A stretch of 64,000 nucleotides of DNA. Origin: an uncultured Bacteroidia bacterium. GTDB lineage: Bacteria; Bacteroidota; Bacteroidia; J057; CALAJH01. A model generated the notes under the pieces. That model did not search any database and was not told where the DNA came from. It saw only the letters and a list, made by a program, of their open reading frames with translations. A program made the translations under genes and the position numbers. Location: positions 1-64,000 of the forward strand of contig CALAJH010000027.1 in assembly GCA_937922655.1 (NCBI GenBank), in the 5' to 3' direction. Shown here piece by piece: positions 52,008 to 61,710 of this stretch. Each line of letters starts with the position of its first letter. Within the stretch, counting starts at the first letter, position 1.

Positions 52008-52475
52008 ATGGAAAGAAAACTTACGCGCAAAGAAAAGGTGGCCCAAGGCATTAAGAAGTCGTACGAAGGCAATCGTAAGGCGAACAAAGCCCGGATCATC
52101 AAGGAGGAAAAAAGTAAAATGGCTTTCGCCGTCTTGCGGCGCCAACCCTCTTCGCCGCGCAAGATGCGTTTGGTTGCCGATATGATTCGCAACCAACCGG
52201 TGGACAAGGCCCTCAATTTGCTTGCCGTCACGCCTCGTGCGGCGGCCCGGCCTTTGCGTAAACTGCTGCTTTCGGCTTTGAACAATTGGGAGCAAAAAAA
52301 TCCCGACTTCACCGAAGCCCTCTTGAATACGGTATACGTTCGAACCATCACCGTGGATTCCGCGGCGATGATGAAGCGGGTGCGCCCCGCGCCGCAAGGT
52401 CGTGCTTACCGCGTTCGCAAACGTTCCAATCACGTAACCATCATCCTCGACGCCGAAGCCAAAGAATTGAAATAA
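52008..52475 (+). CDS. rplV: 50S ribosomal protein uL22
   Basis: 155 aa from ATG 52008, 1 nt after rpsS. Tunnel-lining protein; the core runs [20 protein letters not shown] to [20 protein letters not shown]. The first 37 residues are a Lys/Glu-rich helical extension ([17 protein letters not shown]) before the usual start of the fold. Macrolide-site loop present ([12 protein letters not shown]). The stop overlaps the rpsC ATG by one base. Confidence 0.95.
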   Translation: MERKLTRKEKVAQGIKKSYEGNRKANKARIIKEEKSKMAFAVLRRQPSSPRKMRLVADMIRNQPVDKALNLLAVTPRAAARPLRKLLLSALNNWEQKNPDFTEALLNTVYVRTITVDSAAMMKRVRPAPQGRAYRVRKRSNHVTIILDAEAKELK

Positions 52476-53338
52476 TGGGACAAAAAACGCATCCCGTCGG
52501 GCTTCGGCTCGGCATCATCAAAGGTTGGGAATCGAATTGGTTTGGCGGCAAAACCTTTGCCGACAAGCTCATCGAAGACGAAAAAATACGCGAGTATCTT
52601 AACGCGCGCCTTCCCAAAGGAGGCATATCGAAAATCGTTATCGACCGCACGCTCAAGCGTTTGATTATCACGATTCACACCGCCCGTCCGGGCATCGTCA
52701 TCGGCAAACAAGGACAGGAGGTCGAACGCTTGAAGCAAGAAGTCAAAAAGATTTCCAACAAGGACGTTCAAATCTACATCAACGAGGTAAGACGTCAGGA
52801 AACGGACGCCTACTTGGTGGCCGAAAACATTGCCCAACAATTGAAAGCGCGCATCTCTTTTCGCCGGGCAATGAAGTCGGCGATAAGCGGCGCGATGCGC
52901 ATGGGCGCCGAAGGTATCAAGGTCGTGTGTTCGGGACGCTTGGGGGGCGCGGAAATGGCGCGTATGGAGCAGTACAAAGAAGGCCGGGTGCCGTTGCAAA
53001 CCCTTCGCGCCGACATCGATTATTGCGCATACACCGCCCACACCATCTACGGGGCCATCGGCATCAAGGTGTGGATATTTAAAGGGGAAAAGTTCGGCAA
53101 GGTTGAGCTGGTGGAAGATACGAGCGCGGCGCGTGCGGCGCGGCCGTTCCAGCCCGGCGGCGGCGAGCGTCCGTTCCGCGACCGTGAACGCGGTTCGCGC
53201 GGCGAACGTTCGTTCAATCGCGGTGAAGGCGCCGGCGAGCGTGCGCCCCGCGGCGATCGGCCGTTCAATCGCGACGCAAAAGGCGGCGGCAACAAAAAGC
53301 CGTTTTTCAACAAAGGCGGAGGAGGAAAAAAACGATAG
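52475..53338 (+). CDS. rpsC: 30S ribosomal protein uS3 with long RG/F-rich C-terminal extension
   Basis: 287 aa. mRNA-entry and helicase-site protein. [20 protein letters not shown] start, KH domain with [20 protein letters not shown], and a C-terminal domain with [20 protein letters not shown] and [21 protein letters not shown]. coli uS3 ends about 15-20 residues after this; here about 65 residues follow, rich in Gly, Arg and Phe with recurring RPF/RSF units, probably disordered and RNA-binding. ATG 52475 overlaps the rplV stop. Confidence 0.97.
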   Translation: MGQKTHPVGLRLGIIKGWESNWFGGKTFADKLIEDEKIREYLNARLPKGGISKIVIDRTLKRLIITIHTARPGIVIGKQGQEVERLKQEVKKISNKDVQIYINEVRRQETDAYLVAENIAQQLKARISFRRAMKSAISGAMRMGAEGIKVVCSGRLGGAEMARMEQYKEGRVPLQTLRADIDYCAYTAHTIYGAIGIKVWIFKGEKFGKVELVEDTSAARAARPFQPGGGERPFRDRERGSRGERSFNRGEGAGERAPRGDRPFNRDAKGGGNKKPFFNKGGGGKKR

Positions 53339-53344
53339 ACAGCC

Positions 53345-53764
53345 ATGTTACAGCCAAAACGAACCAAATATAGGAAGCAACACAAGCAGTGGATTAAAGG
53401 CAACGCCACGCGCGGACAAGAATTGTCGTTCGGCTCCTTCGGCATCAAATCTTTGGATGCGGGATGGGTGACGGCGCGTCAGATTGAAGCCGCAAGGGTG
53501 GCCATGACCCGTCAGCTCAAACGCGAAGGAAAAGTGTGGATTCGCATTTTTCCCGACAAGGTCATGACCCGCAAACCCGCCGAAGTACGTATGGGTAAAG
53601 GCAAAGGGGCGCCCGAATTTTGGGTCGCGCCCGTTAAACCCGGACGCATTATGTTTGAATGCGAAGGCGTGAGCCTCGAAGACGCCCGCACGGCCCTTCG
53701 CTTGGCCGCCCAAAAACTTCCCGTCAAAACCAAAATTGTCATTCGCAGGGATTTCGCTTATTAA
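53345..53764 (+). CDS. rplP: 50S ribosomal protein uL16
   Basis: 139 aa. Sits by the A-site tRNA elbow and 5S r[22 protein letters not shown] start, [40 protein letters not shown] and [20 protein letters not shown]. The GKGKG loop is where Arg hydroxylation occurs in some bacteria. It lies 6 nt after rpsC. Confidence 0.98.
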   Translation: MLQPKRTKYRKQHKQWIKGNATRGQELSFGSFGIKSLDAGWVTARQIEAARVAMTRQLKREGKVWIRIFPDKVMTRKPAEVRMGKGKGAPEFWVAPVKPGRIMFECEGVSLEDARTALRLAAQKLPVKTKIVIRRDFAY

Positions 53765-53765
53765 T

Positions 53766-53966
53766 ATGAAAAGCCGGAACGCCGACGATATTCGTCAATA
53801 CACCGACGACGAAATCTTGGAGAAAATCGCAGAAACCAAAGCGTTGATTAACGAAATTCGTTACAACCACACGATAACGCAGGTTGAAAACCCGGCGCGT
53901 ATCCGCGTCTTGCGTCGCGACGTGGCCAGAATGTATACCGTTTTGACCGAACGAAAAGCCAAGTAA
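53766..53966 (+). CDS. rpmC: 50S ribosomal protein uL29
   Basis: 66 aa from ATG 53766, 1 nt after the rplP stop; an earlier in-frame codon lies inside rplP and is not used. Two-helix protein near the tunnel exit. [20 protein letters not shown] and [20 protein letters not shown] match the family, including the R-x-x-R-R-D-I/V-A-R-motif. Confidence 0.96.
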   Translation: MKSRNADDIRQYTDDEILEKIAETKALINEIRYNHTITQVENPARIRVLRRDVARMYTVLTERKAK

Positions 53967-53970
53967 CAGC

Positions 53971-54243
53971 ATGGAAAACAGCACTACGGACAAACAACCG
54001 GTACGCAAAGAGCGGGTAGGGGTGGTGGCCAGCGCCGCTATGGACAAGACGATTATCGTCGTCGTCGAAAGGCGTATGAAGCACCCGATATACGGTAAAT
54101 TTATTAAGAAGTCTAAGCGTTTTGCCGCGCACGACGAGCGCAACGAGGCCAACAAAGGCGACACCGTATTGATTGCGGAAACGCGGCCGCTGAGCAAAAC
54201 CAAACGTTGGAGGTTAAAAACGATATTGGAGAGGGCGAAATAA
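53971..54243 (+). CDS. rpsQ: 30S ribosomal protein uS17
   Basis: 90 aa. 16S 5'-domain binder with an OB fold. [60 protein letters not shown] and LSKTKRWRL are the expected segments. It follows rpmC by 4 nt. Confidence 0.98.
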   Translation: MENSTTDKQPVRKERVGVVASAAMDKTIIVVVERRMKHPIYGKFIKKSKRFAAHDERNEANKGDTVLIAETRPLSKTKRWRLKTILERAK

Positions 54244-54244
54244 G

Positions 54245-54613
54245 ATGATACAACAAGAATCGCGCCTGAAAGTTGCGGACAACACAGGCGCCAAGGAACT
54301 GCTTTGCATTCGTGTTTTGGGCGGCTCGGTGCGTCGCTACGGTTCGATAGGCGACACCATTGTCTGTTCGGTCAAACAAGCCGCGCCCAATGGCACGGCG
54401 AAAAAAGGCGACGTGGTCAAAGCCGTCATCGTGCGCACACGCAAAGCCGTACGACGCCGCGACGGCTCCTACATCCGCTTCGACGACAACGCCGCCGTCA
54501 TTATCAACAACGCCGGCGACCCGCGGGGTACGCGCATCTTCGGCCCCGTGGCCCGCGAGCTGCGTGAACGTCAATTTATGAAAATACTCTCGCTTGCGCC
54601 CGAGGTACTCTAA
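54245..54613 (+). CDS. rplN: 50S ribosomal protein uL14
   Basis: 122 aa, exactly the common length. Located at the subunit interface. [20 protein letters not shown] start, then [36 protein letters not shown] and [17 protein letters not shown]. It is 1 nt after rpsQ. Confidence 0.98.
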   Translation: MIQQESRLKVADNTGAKELLCIRVLGGSVRRYGSIGDTIVCSVKQAAPNGTAKKGDVVKAVIVRTRKAVRRRDGSYIRFDDNAAVIINNAGDPRGTRIFGPVARELRERQFMKILSLAPEVL

Positions 54614-54625
54614 TTTTTCACAGCC

Positions 54626-54976
54626 ATGCGAAGAAAATACAACGAAATTCCCAAATTGCATATTCGCTCCGGCGACGAGGTCGTGGTCATTTCGGGCAAA
54701 GACAAAGGCACGAAAGGACGGGTCCTGCGCGTGTTTCCCAAAAAACGCAAAGCCATCGTCGAAGGCGTGAACATGATAAAAAAGCACTTGCGTTCGCAGG
54801 CGCAGGGCGCCCCCGGGCAAATTTCCGAGCGCGAAGCCCCTTTGCCCGTGGACAAACTTATGCCGCTCGACCCCGTCAGCGGCAAACCCACCCGCATCGG
54901 TCGCAAACCGACCGAGGACGGATGGGTCCGTTACGCCAAACGTTCCGGTAAAATTTTAGAAACCCGTACACGATGA
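54626..54976 (+). CDS. rplX: 50S ribosomal protein uL24
   Basis: 116 aa. Assembly initiator with a KOW motif: [40 protein letters not shown]. The C-terminal part has [20 protein letters not shown] and RYAKRSGKI. The stop overlaps the rplE ATG (ATGA, 54973-54976). Confidence 0.98.
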   Translation: MRRKYNEIPKLHIRSGDEVVVISGKDKGTKGRVLRVFPKKRKAIVEGVNMIKKHLRSQAQGAPGQISEREAPLPVDKLMPLDPVSGKPTRIGRKPTEDGWVRYAKRSGKILETRTR

Positions 54977-55542
54977 GCTACGAACCCCGCTTAGAAACCA
55001 TATACAAAACGCAAATCATCAAGGAAATGCGCGAAAAATTCAACTACCGCAACGTTATGCAAGTGCCGCGGTTGGAGAAAATCGTGCTTTCCCGAGGCAT
55101 CGGCGGCGCCGTCGCCGACAAAAAACTGCTCGAAAACGCCGTCAACGAATTTACGCTCATTGCCGGTCAAAAGGCGGTCGTTACCAAGTCCAAAGTGGAC
55201 GTATCGAACTTTAAGTTGCGCAAGGGCATGGCGATAGGTTGCAAGGTAACGCTTCGACGCGACCGGATGTACGAGTTTCTGGACCGTTTTATCAATATTG
55301 CCATACCGCGTACGCGCGATTTCCGCGGTTTGCCCGACACGGGTTTCGACGGACGCGGAAATTATACGCTGGGCATCAAAGAGCAAATTATTTTCCCGGA
55401 GATTGACGTGGATAAAATCTACAAAATCGCGGGTATGGACGTTACTTTCGTTACGTCGGCGCCGACCGACGAGGAGGCGCTTCATTTGCTCAAATGCTTC
55501 GGTCTGCCTTTCAAGGGTTCACAAGACAACCGTTTGGTATAA
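54973..55542 (+). CDS. rplE: 50S ribosomal protein uL5
   Basis: 189 aa. Binds 5S rRNA and contacts P-site tRNA. Typical parts: [58 protein letters not shown] and [16 protein letters not shown]. Its start overlaps rplX by 4 bp, indicating translational coupling. Confidence 0.98.
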   Translation: MSYEPRLETIYKTQIIKEMREKFNYRNVMQVPRLEKIVLSRGIGGAVADKKLLENAVNEFTLIAGQKAVVTKSKVDVSNFKLRKGMAIGCKVTLRRDRMYEFLDRFINIAIPRTRDFRGLPDTGFDGRGNYTLGIKEQIIFPEIDVDKIYKIAGMDVTFVTSAPTDEEALHLLKCFGLPFKGSQDNRLV

Positions 55543-55545
55543 AGA

Positions 55546-55815
55546 ATGTCGAAAAAATCAGTTATCGCCCGCCAAATCAAACGCGCCGAAATGGTCGAGC
55601 GTTATAAAGAGCGTCGGCAAAAGTTGAAAGACGAGGGAAAGTGGTTGGAGCTGCAAAAGTTGCCGCGCGACTCTTCTCCCGTACGATTGAAAAACCGTTG
55701 CCAACTTACGGGCCGTCCCCGGGCGTACATCCGTAAGTTCGGTCTTTGCAGGGTGAAGTTTAGAGAGTTCGCTTTGGCGGGCAAAATACCCGGAGTAACA
55801 AAAGCTAGTTGGTAA
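55546..55815 (+). CDS. rpsN: 30S ribosomal protein uS14 (zinc-independent form)
   Basis: 89 aa, the long form. [20 protein letters not shown] start and [40 protein letters not shown] end. The CxxC zinc pairs of the short form are absent, so no zinc ribbon. It lies 3 nt after rplE. Confidence 0.97.
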   Translation: MSKKSVIARQIKRAEMVERYKERRQKLKDEGKWLELQKLPRDSSPVRLKNRCQLTGRPRAYIRKFGLCRVKFREFALAGKIPGVTKASW

Positions 55816-55819
55816 AAAA

Positions 55820-56224
55820 ATGTATACGGACCCGATAGCGGATTATTTGACCCGCATAAGAAACGCCATTCAAGCCAAGCATCGCATCGTTTCGGTTCCC
55901 GCTTCGAAGGTTAAGCTTGGAATCACGAAGGTGCTCATGGACAGCGGCTATATTACGAACTTTAAGTTCGTTCCCGACCCCGTGCGCAAACAGGGCGAAA
56001 TAAAAATTGCTTTAAAATACGACAAGGTCAGCAAAACGCCCGCAATTATGAAAATCGTTCGTGTAAGCCGCCCGGGTTTGCGCAGATATACTTCGAGCGC
56101 GAACATTCCCCGCGTGCTTAACGGCATGGGTATTGCCGTGCTTTCGACCTCTCAAGGCATCATGACGGGAAAAAAAGCCAAGGAATTGAACTTGGGTGGT
56201 GAAATATTGTGCTACGTTTACTAA
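55820..56224 (+). CDS. rpsH: 30S ribosomal protein uS8
   Basis: 134 aa. Central-domain 16S binder; in E. coli it represses the spc operon. MYTDPIADYLTRIRNAIQAK start, KVSKTPAIMKIVRVSRPGLR and the C-terminal GIAVLSTSQGIMTGKKAKEL with GGEILCYVY. It follows rpsN by 4 nt. Confidence 0.98.
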   Translation: MYTDPIADYLTRIRNAIQAKHRIVSVPASKVKLGITKVLMDSGYITNFKFVPDPVRKQGEIKIALKYDKVSKTPAIMKIVRVSRPGLRRYTSSANIPRVLNGMGIAVLSTSQGIMTGKKAKELNLGGEILCYVY

Positions 56225-56252
56225 ATTTGCGCCCTATTTGCCAAGGTAAGAA

Positions 56253-56813
56253 ATGTCAAGAGTAGGACGTTCGCCGGTGGAATTTCCCAAAGGCGTAAGC
56301 ATGAATTTCGACAAGGGCGTGCTGACCGTCAAAGGTCCCAAAGGCACGCTTTCACAAACGATAAAGGAGGGATTCGACTTGAAAATAGACGGCACGGTTT
56401 TAACCGTACACCGCCCCGACGACTCGAAGACGAACAAGTCGCTCCACGGATTGTATTCGGCTTTGATTAAAAACATGGTCAAAGGCGTTTCCACGGGCTA
56501 CGAGGTGGCGATGGAATTTGTGGGCGTGGGCTACAAGGTTGAGGCCAAAGGCCAGCTTCTGGACTTGGCTTTAGGATACTCTCACGGTACGGTTTTTTAT
56601 CTTCCCAAAGAGATTAAAGCGGAGGTGGAGGTTGTCAAAGGACAGAACCCCAAGCTGATATTGCGGGGGATAGACAAACAATTGATTGGTCAGGTGGCGG
56701 CCAAAATCCGTTCCATTCGTCCGCCCGAGCCTTACAAAGGCAAAGGAATACGGTTTGTGGGAGAGGAGGTGCGTCGCAAGGCCGGCAAAGCCAGTGGTAA
56801 AGGCAAAAAATAA
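56253..56813 (+). CDS. rplF: 50S ribosomal protein uL6
   Basis: 186 aa. Lies near the factor-binding site. MSRVGRSPVEFPKGVSMNF start, VLTVKGPKGTLSQTIKEG, and the C-terminal signature PEPYKGKGIRFVGEEVRRKA. The Lys-rich end is extended by about six residues. A 28-nt gap separates it from rpsH. Confidence 0.98.
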   Translation: MSRVGRSPVEFPKGVSMNFDKGVLTVKGPKGTLSQTIKEGFDLKIDGTVLTVHRPDDSKTNKSLHGLYSALIKNMVKGVSTGYEVAMEFVGVGYKVEAKGQLLDLALGYSHGTVFYLPKEIKAEVEVVKGQNPKLILRGIDKQLIGQVAAKIRSIRPPEPYKGKGIRFVGEEVRRKAGKASGKGKK

Positions 56814-56825
56814 TTGGACAACGAA

Positions 56826-57179
56826 ATGACGAGTAAAGATTCGCGCCGTTTGCGCGTGAAAAAAGGCATACGCAAAAAAGTATACGGTACCCCCGAGCGT
56901 CCCCGGCTAACGGTATATCGTAGCAACGAAAACATTTACGCTCAAATTATTAACGACGACGAAGGGAAAACGATAGTGAGCGCTTCGTCGCGTGTCAAGG
57001 CTTTTGCGGAGTTTTCGGGGACGAAATCGCAAATGAGCGAGGCGGTCGGTAGAATGTTGGCCGAAAAAGCCAAAAGCGCGGGTGTGGAAAAAGTGGTCTT
57101 CGACCGCAACGGATTCAAGTATCACGGACGCGTCAAGGCCTTGGCGGACGGCGCACGTGCCGGAGGGTTGGATTTCTAA
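56826..57179 (+). CDS. rplR: 50S ribosomal protein uL18
   Basis: 117 aa from ATG 56826. Binds 5S rRNA. RLRVKKGIRKKVYGTPERPR, LTVYRSNENIYAQIINDDEG and the C-terminal FDRNGFKYHGRVKALADGAR match the family. A TTG at 56814 directly abuts the rplF TAA in frame and could add four residues; the ATG is preferred because the conserved part starts later. Confidence 0.96.
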   Translation: MTSKDSRRLRVKKGIRKKVYGTPERPRLTVYRSNENIYAQIINDDEGKTIVSASSRVKAFAEFSGTKSQMSEAVGRMLAEKAKSAGVEKVVFDRNGFKYHGRVKALADGARAGGLDF

Positions 57180-57194
57180 TTTTTTTATTGAACA

Positions 57195-57716
57195 ATGGCT
57201 ACAAAACCTAAAAAGGTCAAACCCTCGGAATCGGAGTTGCAAGAGAAGTTGGTGGCGCTCAACCGCGTGGCCAAAGTGGTTAAGGGCGGTCGTCGTTTTA
57301 GTTTTACGGCGATTGTCGTTGTCGGTGACGGCAACGGCGTGGTCGGCCACGGTTTGGGCAAGGCGGGCGAGGCGACCAACGCCATCGCCAAAGGCTTCGA
57401 GGACGCGAAAAAAAACTTGGTGAAGATTCCGATTATCAACGGTACGGTGCCGCACGAAATCGAGGTTCGTTACGGCGCGTCGAAAATTATCTTAAAACCC
57501 GCCGCGCCCGGCACGGGCGTGTTGGCCGGCGGCGCGATGCGTTCGGTACTCGAAAGTGCGGGCATCAAGGATGTATTGGGCAAGTCCCATGGCTCCTCCA
57601 ACCCCCACAACGTCGTCAAAGCCACCATTAAGGCGCTCACGCTCATGCGCGACGCTTATACGATTGCCCGCACGCGCGGCCTTACTTTAAAACAACTGTT
57701 TGGTCATGAAAGTTAA
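57195..57716 (+). CDS. rpsE: 30S ribosomal protein uS5
   Basis: 173 aa. Accuracy (ram) protein at the mRNA entry. [40 protein letters not shown] and the C-terminal [20 protein letters not shown]. Residues of the spectinomycin loop (around VVKGGRRFS) are of the usual type. It overlaps rpmD by 11 bp. Confidence 0.98.
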   Translation: MATKPKKVKPSESELQEKLVALNRVAKVVKGGRRFSFTAIVVVGDGNGVVGHGLGKAGEATNAIAKGFEDAKKNLVKIPIINGTVPHEIEVRYGASKIILKPAAPGTGVLAGGAMRSVLESAGIKDVLGKSHGSSNPHNVVKATIKALTLMRDAYTIARTRGLTLKQLFGHES

Positions 57717-57882
57717 AGTTACCCAAGTTCGGAGCCTTATCGGCCGTCCCGAACGTCAAAAAAGAACGATTCAGGCCTTGGGGTTGGGAAAAATCAATCG
57801 CACGGTCGTCAAAGAGGTGTCGCCCCAAGTGTTGGGGATGATACGCAAGGTTTCACATTTGGTATTGGTAGAGGAGGTATAA
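57706..57882 (+). CDS. rpmD: 50S ribosomal protein uL30
   Basis: 58 aa from ATG 57706, inside the end of rpsE (11-bp overlap). [20 protein letters not shown] and [20 protein letters not shown] are diagnostic. Small 23S binder, absent in some bacteria but retained here. Confidence 0.96.
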   Translation: MKVKVTQVRSLIGRPERQKRTIQALGLGKINRTVVKEVSPQVLGMIRKVSHLVLVEEV

Positions 57883-57883
57883 A

Positions 57884-58351
57884 ATGACGATTGGACTTCA
57901 CAATTTACAGCCGGCCAAGGGCGCGACCAAAGAGCGCAAGCGTATCGGCCGCGGTCAAGGTTCGGGGCGCGGCGGAACGGCGACCAAAGGTCATAAGGGC
58001 CATGCCTCACGTTCGGGTTTTTCGATGCGTCCGGGCTTTGAGGGCGGCCAAATGCCGATTCAACGCCGTTTGCCGAAGTTCGGGTTCAAAAACCCGTTTC
58101 GTAAAGAGTACAACGTCGTTACGCTCGAACGCTTGACGTCGTTTCTGGAGGCCCATCCCGGCGTTACGGAAATCACGCTCGAAACGCTTTTGAAACATCG
58201 GGTGGTGCGAAAAAAGAACCTGCCTTTGAAAGTGCTTTCCAACGGAGGCATCGAAAAGGCGATAAATATTACGGTGAATAAAATTTCCGCTTCGGCAAAG
58301 GAGGCCATAGAAAAGGCCGGCGGAAGCGTGCAAATTTTGGAACAAAAATAA
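57884..58351 (+). CDS. rplO: 50S ribosomal protein uL15
   Basis: 155 aa. Late assembly protein. IGLHNLQPAKGATKERKRIG start, the Gly/Arg-rich RGQGSGRGGTATKGHKGHAS, GFEGGQMPIQRRLPKFGFKN and the C-terminal ISASAKEAIEKAGGSVQIL. It is 1 nt after rpmD. Confidence 0.98.
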   Translation: MTIGLHNLQPAKGATKERKRIGRGQGSGRGGTATKGHKGHASRSGFSMRPGFEGGQMPIQRRLPKFGFKNPFRKEYNVVTLERLTSFLEAHPGVTEITLETLLKHRVVRKKNLPLKVLSNGGIEKAINITVNKISASAKEAIEKAGGSVQILEQK

Positions 58352-58378
58352 ACGGCGGGCCGTGCGTCCGCAACTAAA

Positions 58379-59731
58379 ATGAAAGAATTTTTAGAAAGAT
58401 TTTTCACCCCGTTCCGAAACATTGCCAAAATTCCCGAGTTGCGCAATCGTATATTGTACACGCTGGGTTTGCTGGCCGTATTTAGATTCGGTTCGTTTAT
58501 TATCCTGCCGGGGATTGATTCGACGGAATTGACCCGACTTTTTGCCTCGGGGCAGGGGAGTGGTTTGCTTGGGCTCTTGGACAGCTTTGTCGGCGGGGCG
58601 TTTGCACGCGGGTCAATATTCGCTTTGGGCATCATGCCCTACATTTCCGCGTCCATTATCGTTCAGCTTTTAGGAACCGCCCTACCGAGCATACAAAAGT
58701 TGCAAAAAGAAGGGGATTCGGGAATGAAGAAAATCAATCAGCTCACCCGGTACTTGACCATTCTCATCACCGCCGCCCAATCCGCGGGGTACGTCGTCAA
58801 TTTGCGTTCACAATACAGTACGGCCATCGTCGCCGACAGCGGCCTGTTTTGGCTGACGACGGTTTTCGTCTTGACGGCGGGGACGATGTTTTTGGTATGG
58901 CTTGGCGAACGCATCACCGAGCGAGGGATAGGCAACGGCGTTTCGTTGATTATCGCCATCGGCATTATCGCCGATTTGCCTTCGGCTTTGGCGGGAGAAT
59001 TTCAGACCACGCCGGGCTTGGTGTTTTTCTTTGAAATTCTTGCCCTTGCCGTGGTCACGATGGGAGTAATTCTTTTAACCACGGCTACGCGAAAGATACC
59101 CGTCAATTACGCCAGAAGAATGGTGGGAAGCAAGATGATGGGTGGCACAACGACGACCAACGTTCGTCAGTACCTGCCGCTGAAAATCAATGCCTCGGGG
59201 GTCATGCCGATTATTTTCGCGCAAGCGATGATGTTTCTGCCAACGACCATCGCCCAGTTTTTCCCCGACTCGGACTTTTGGAGCGCGACGGGTTCGACCT
59301 TCAACGATTTTACCAGCGTAGGCTACAACATCGTCTTCGTAGCGCTCATCATCGTCTTTACGTATTTTTATACGGCCGTGGCGGTCAATCCTCGGGATAT
59401 GGCCGAGCAGTTAAAGCGTTCGGGCGGTTTTATTCCGGGCATCAAGCCGGGCAACCCAACGTCGGAATTTATTGACGCGACGCTGACGAAAATTACGTTG
59501 CCGGGCGCCCTGTTTCTGGCCTTGATTGCGGTCATGCCCGCGATAGTGGCGCGTTTCGGGGTTTCGACGCAATTCGCCTACTTTTTCGGCGGCACGAGCC
59601 TGCTTATCATGATTGGCGTGGTTTTGGATACGCTTCAGCAAATCGAAAGCTATCTTCTTATGCGCCATTACGACGGATTGATGAAGTCGGGCCGGGTACG
59701 CGGTCGTACGCAGATAGGCGCGGCGGTTTAA
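58379..59731 (+). CDS. secY: Preprotein translocase subunit SecY
   Basis: 450 aa, ten transmembrane helices. Central channel of the Sec translocon, which also feeds T9SS, lipoprotein and outer-membrane substrates seen here. Signatures: ALGIMPYISASIIVQLLGTA (after the plug region), GERITERGIGNGVSLIIAIG, LKINASGVMPIIFAQAMMF and RVGVSTQFAYFFGGTSLLI-like end (RFGVSTQFAYFFGG). The stop overlaps the map start by one base. Confidence 0.98.
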   Translation: MKEFLERFFTPFRNIAKIPELRNRILYTLGLLAVFRFGSFIILPGIDSTELTRLFASGQGSGLLGLLDSFVGGAFARGSIFALGIMPYISASIIVQLLGTALPSIQKLQKEGDSGMKKINQLTRYLTILITAAQSAGYVVNLRSQYSTAIVADSGLFWLTTVFVLTAGTMFLVWLGERITERGIGNGVSLIIAIGIIADLPSALAGEFQTTPGLVFFFEILALAVVTMGVILLTTATRKIPVNYARRMVGSKMMGGTTTTNVRQYLPLKINASGVMPIIFAQAMMFLPTTIAQFFPDSDFWSATGSTFNDFTSVGYNIVFVALIIVFTYFYTAVAVNPRDMAEQLKRSGGFIPGIKPGNPTSEFIDATLTKITLPGALFLALIAVMPAIVARFGVSTQFAYFFGGTSLLIMIGVVLDTLQQIESYLLMRHYDGLMKSGRVRGRTQIGAAV

Positions 59732-60528
59732 TGAGCGCAAGACTTATCGTTAAGACCGACGAACAGGTCGAACTTATACGGCAAAGTTGTTTGTTGGTGG
59801 GCAGAACGTTGGCCGAAGTGAAAAAGCACATTCGTCCGGGCGTCAGTACGAAGGTTTTGGACAAAGTAGCCGAGGATTTTATTCGTTCCCACGGCGGCGA
59901 ACCGGCGTTTTTGAACTACGCTCCTTCCAACCACAAGCCTTTTCCCGCAACGATTTGCGCCTCTCCCAACGACGTTGTCGTGCATGGAATTCCTTCGGAA
60001 AACGTAGTGTTGAAAGAAGGGGATATTATCTCGGTCGATGTGGGCGTGAAAATGAACGGCTGGTACGGTGACTCGGCTTATACCTTCACCGTCGGTGAAG
60101 TTGCCCCCGAGGTTCTTCGGCTTTTGCACGTTACCAAAGAGTCTTTGTACAAGGGCGTCGAGCAGGCGTACGCGGGAAGTCGGGTGGGCAACATCAGTTA
60201 TGCCGTTTCGAGTCATGTTACGGCCCACGGTTACAGTGTGGTTCGAGAAATGGTCGGGCACGGCTTGGGGCAAAACCTTCACGAGGAGCCTTCGATACCG
60301 AACGCGGGCGTCAAGCGCGGCCATGGAGTCAAACTATTGGAAGGTTTGGTCATTGCCATCGAGCCGATGATAAACATGGGTACGGCAAAATTAAAGATAG
60401 ATTCCGACGGTTGGACGGCCCGCGCCGCGGACGGTAAGCCCTCGGCGCACTTTGAACATACGGTCGTGGTTCGCCGCGGCAAGCCGGAAATTCTTACGAC
60501 GTTTGAGTTTATCGAATCCTTGTCGTAA
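59731..60528 (+). CDS. map: Methionine aminopeptidase, type I
   Basis: 265 aa. Removes the initiator Met from nascent proteins. Metal ligands lie in [19 protein letters not shown] (two Asp), [16 protein letters not shown] (His) and the C-terminal AIEPMINMG and [11 protein letters not shown] (two Glu). The substrate His is in GHPxxx-equivalent [14 protein letters not shown]. Start TAATG overlap with secY. A promoter for infA lies within its 3' end. Confidence 0.97.
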   Translation: MSARLIVKTDEQVELIRQSCLLVGRTLAEVKKHIRPGVSTKVLDKVAEDFIRSHGGEPAFLNYAPSNHKPFPATICASPNDVVVHGIPSENVVLKEGDIISVDVGVKMNGWYGDSAYTFTVGEVAPEVLRLLHVTKESLYKGVEQAYAGSRVGNISYAVSSHVTAHGYSVVREMVGHGLGQNLHEEPSIPNAGVKRGHGVKLLEGLVIAIEPMINMGTAKLKIDSDGWTARAADGKPSAHFEHTVVVRRGKPEILTTFEFIESLS

Positions 60529-60533
60529 TTTTG
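60502..60533 (+). promoter_or_regulatory. Internal promoter TTTG-N20-TAATTTTG before infA
   Basis: TTTG at 60502-60505 (inside map), 20-nt spacer, TAATTTTG at 60526-60533 spanning the map stop; a full consensus match 18 bp before the infA ATG. It could give extra transcription of infA-rpmJ-rpsM-rpsK-rpsD-rpoA-rplQ. Confidence 0.65.
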
Positions 60534-60551
60534 CACCCGAATTCAAGAATA

Positions 60552-60770
60552 ATGGCAAAACAAGCGCCGATAAAAGTTGATGGAACGATAGTCGAAGCCC
60601 TGCCGAATGCGATGTTTCGCGTTCAGTTGGAGAACGGCCATAAGGTTTTGGCTTACATTTCCGGGAAAATGAGGATGCACTACATCAAAATACTTCCCGG
60701 AGACCGGGTGAGTATCGAAATGTCGCCTTACGACCTGAGCAAAGGCCGCATTGTTTTCCGTTATCGCTAA
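60552..60770 (+). CDS. infA: Translation initiation factor IF-1
   Basis: 72 aa from ATG 60552 (seven in-frame codons upstream overlap the promoter). OB-fold protein of the 30S A site: [40 protein letters not shown] and [20 protein letters not shown]. It sits between map and rpmJ as is usual. Confidence 0.97.
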   Translation: MAKQAPIKVDGTIVEALPNAMFRVQLENGHKVLAYISGKMRMHYIKILPGDRVSIEMSPYDLSKGRIVFRYR

Positions 60771-60791
60771 ATTTTATATCGAAAAAATATT

Positions 60792-60908
60792 ATGAAGGTA
60801 CGAGCATCGGTTACCAAACGGTCGGCGGACTGTAAAATTGTCCGCCGAAAAGGACGCATCTACATCATTAACAAAAAGAATCCTAAGTTCAAACAACGTC
60901 AAGGATAG
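60792..60908 (+). CDS. rpmJ: 50S ribosomal protein bL36 (zinc-less form)
   Basis: 38 aa: begins [20 protein letters not shown] and ends NPKFKQRQG. Only one (Cys14) of the four zinc ligands of canonical bL36 remains; the first Cys is Ser, the third is Asn and the His is Phe, so zinc is not expected. It lies 21 nt after infA and 3 nt before rpsM. Confidence 0.96.
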   Translation: MKVRASVTKRSADCKIVRRKGRIYIINKKNPKFKQRQG

Positions 60909-60911
60909 ACT

Positions 60912-61289
60912 ATGGCAAGGATTGCCGGGATAGACATACCCAAAAACAAACGCGGCGAAATTGCGTTGACCTATATTTACGGCATTGGGCGAAGTACGGC
61001 GAAAAAAATACTCGAACGCGCGGGCGTCGACCCGAATATTCGCGTACAGGATTGGACGGACGACCAAACGAGCGAAATACGCGCCATCGTTGCCGACAAT
61101 TACAAAGTTGAAGGGCAGTTGCGCGGCGAGGTGCAAATGAGTATCAAGCGCTTGATAGACATCGGGTGTTATCGGGGTCTGCGTCATAAAAAAGGTTTGC
61201 CCGTCCGGGGCCAACGCACTCGTACCAATTCGCGCACCCGCAAAGGCAAACGCAAAACGGTTGCGGGCAAAAAGAAGGTAACCAAGTAA
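60912..61289 (+). CDS. rpsM: 30S ribosomal protein uS13
   Basis: 125 aa. Head protein contacting P-site tRNA and bridge B1. [20 protein letters not shown] start, [40 protein letters not shown] and a Lys-rich tail. Start of the alpha section. Confidence 0.98.
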   Translation: MARIAGIDIPKNKRGEIALTYIYGIGRSTAKKILERAGVDPNIRVQDWTDDQTSEIRAIVADNYKVEGQLRGEVQMSIKRLIDIGCYRGLRHKKGLPVRGQRTRTNSRTRKGKRKTVAGKKKVTK

Positions 61290-61315
61290 TTTTAATTATT
61301 ATTTATTTCGGACTT

Positions 61316-61699
61316 ATGGCAAAATCGGCCAAAGCAAGAAAGAAAATCAAGGTCGCTCCGGAAGGGATGGCGCATGTTACCTCGTCGTTTAACAACATTA
61401 TTGTTACGATGACGGATTTGTCGGGTAATACGATTTCGTGGTCGTCGGCGGGCAAGGCGGGCTTTCGCGGCTCAAAAAAGAATACGCCGTATGCGGCGCA
61501 GGTGGCGGCAACGGAATGCGCCAAAGAAGCGTATGATTTGGGATTGCGTCGGGTGGCGGTTCACGTCAAAGGCACGGGCTCGGGCCGCGAGGCCGCTATT
61601 CGCGCCATCAATGCCGCGGGCGTTGAAGTAACGGTGATTCAAGACCAAACCCCCATACCCCACAACGGCTGTCGTCCTCCGAAAAAGAGAAGGGTTTAA
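61316..61699 (+). CDS. rpsK: 30S ribosomal protein uS11
   Basis: 127 aa. Platform protein beside the E site. [60 protein letters not shown] and the end [18 protein letters not shown] (with the NGCRPPK motif) are all present. A 26-nt AT-rich gap precedes it. Confidence 0.98.
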   Translation: MAKSAKARKKIKVAPEGMAHVTSSFNNIIVTMTDLSGNTISWSSAGKAGFRGSKKNTPYAAQVAATECAKEAYDLGLRRVAVHVKGTGSGREAAIRAINAAGVEVTVIQDQTPIPHNGCRPPKKRRV

Positions 61700-61710
61700 G
61701 ATTAACATTC

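Noticed and set aside
56814-56825. TTG 56814 as start of rplR
   Set aside because: The ATG at 56826 is available and conserved residues begin after it; noted only as part of the UAA-UUG pattern.
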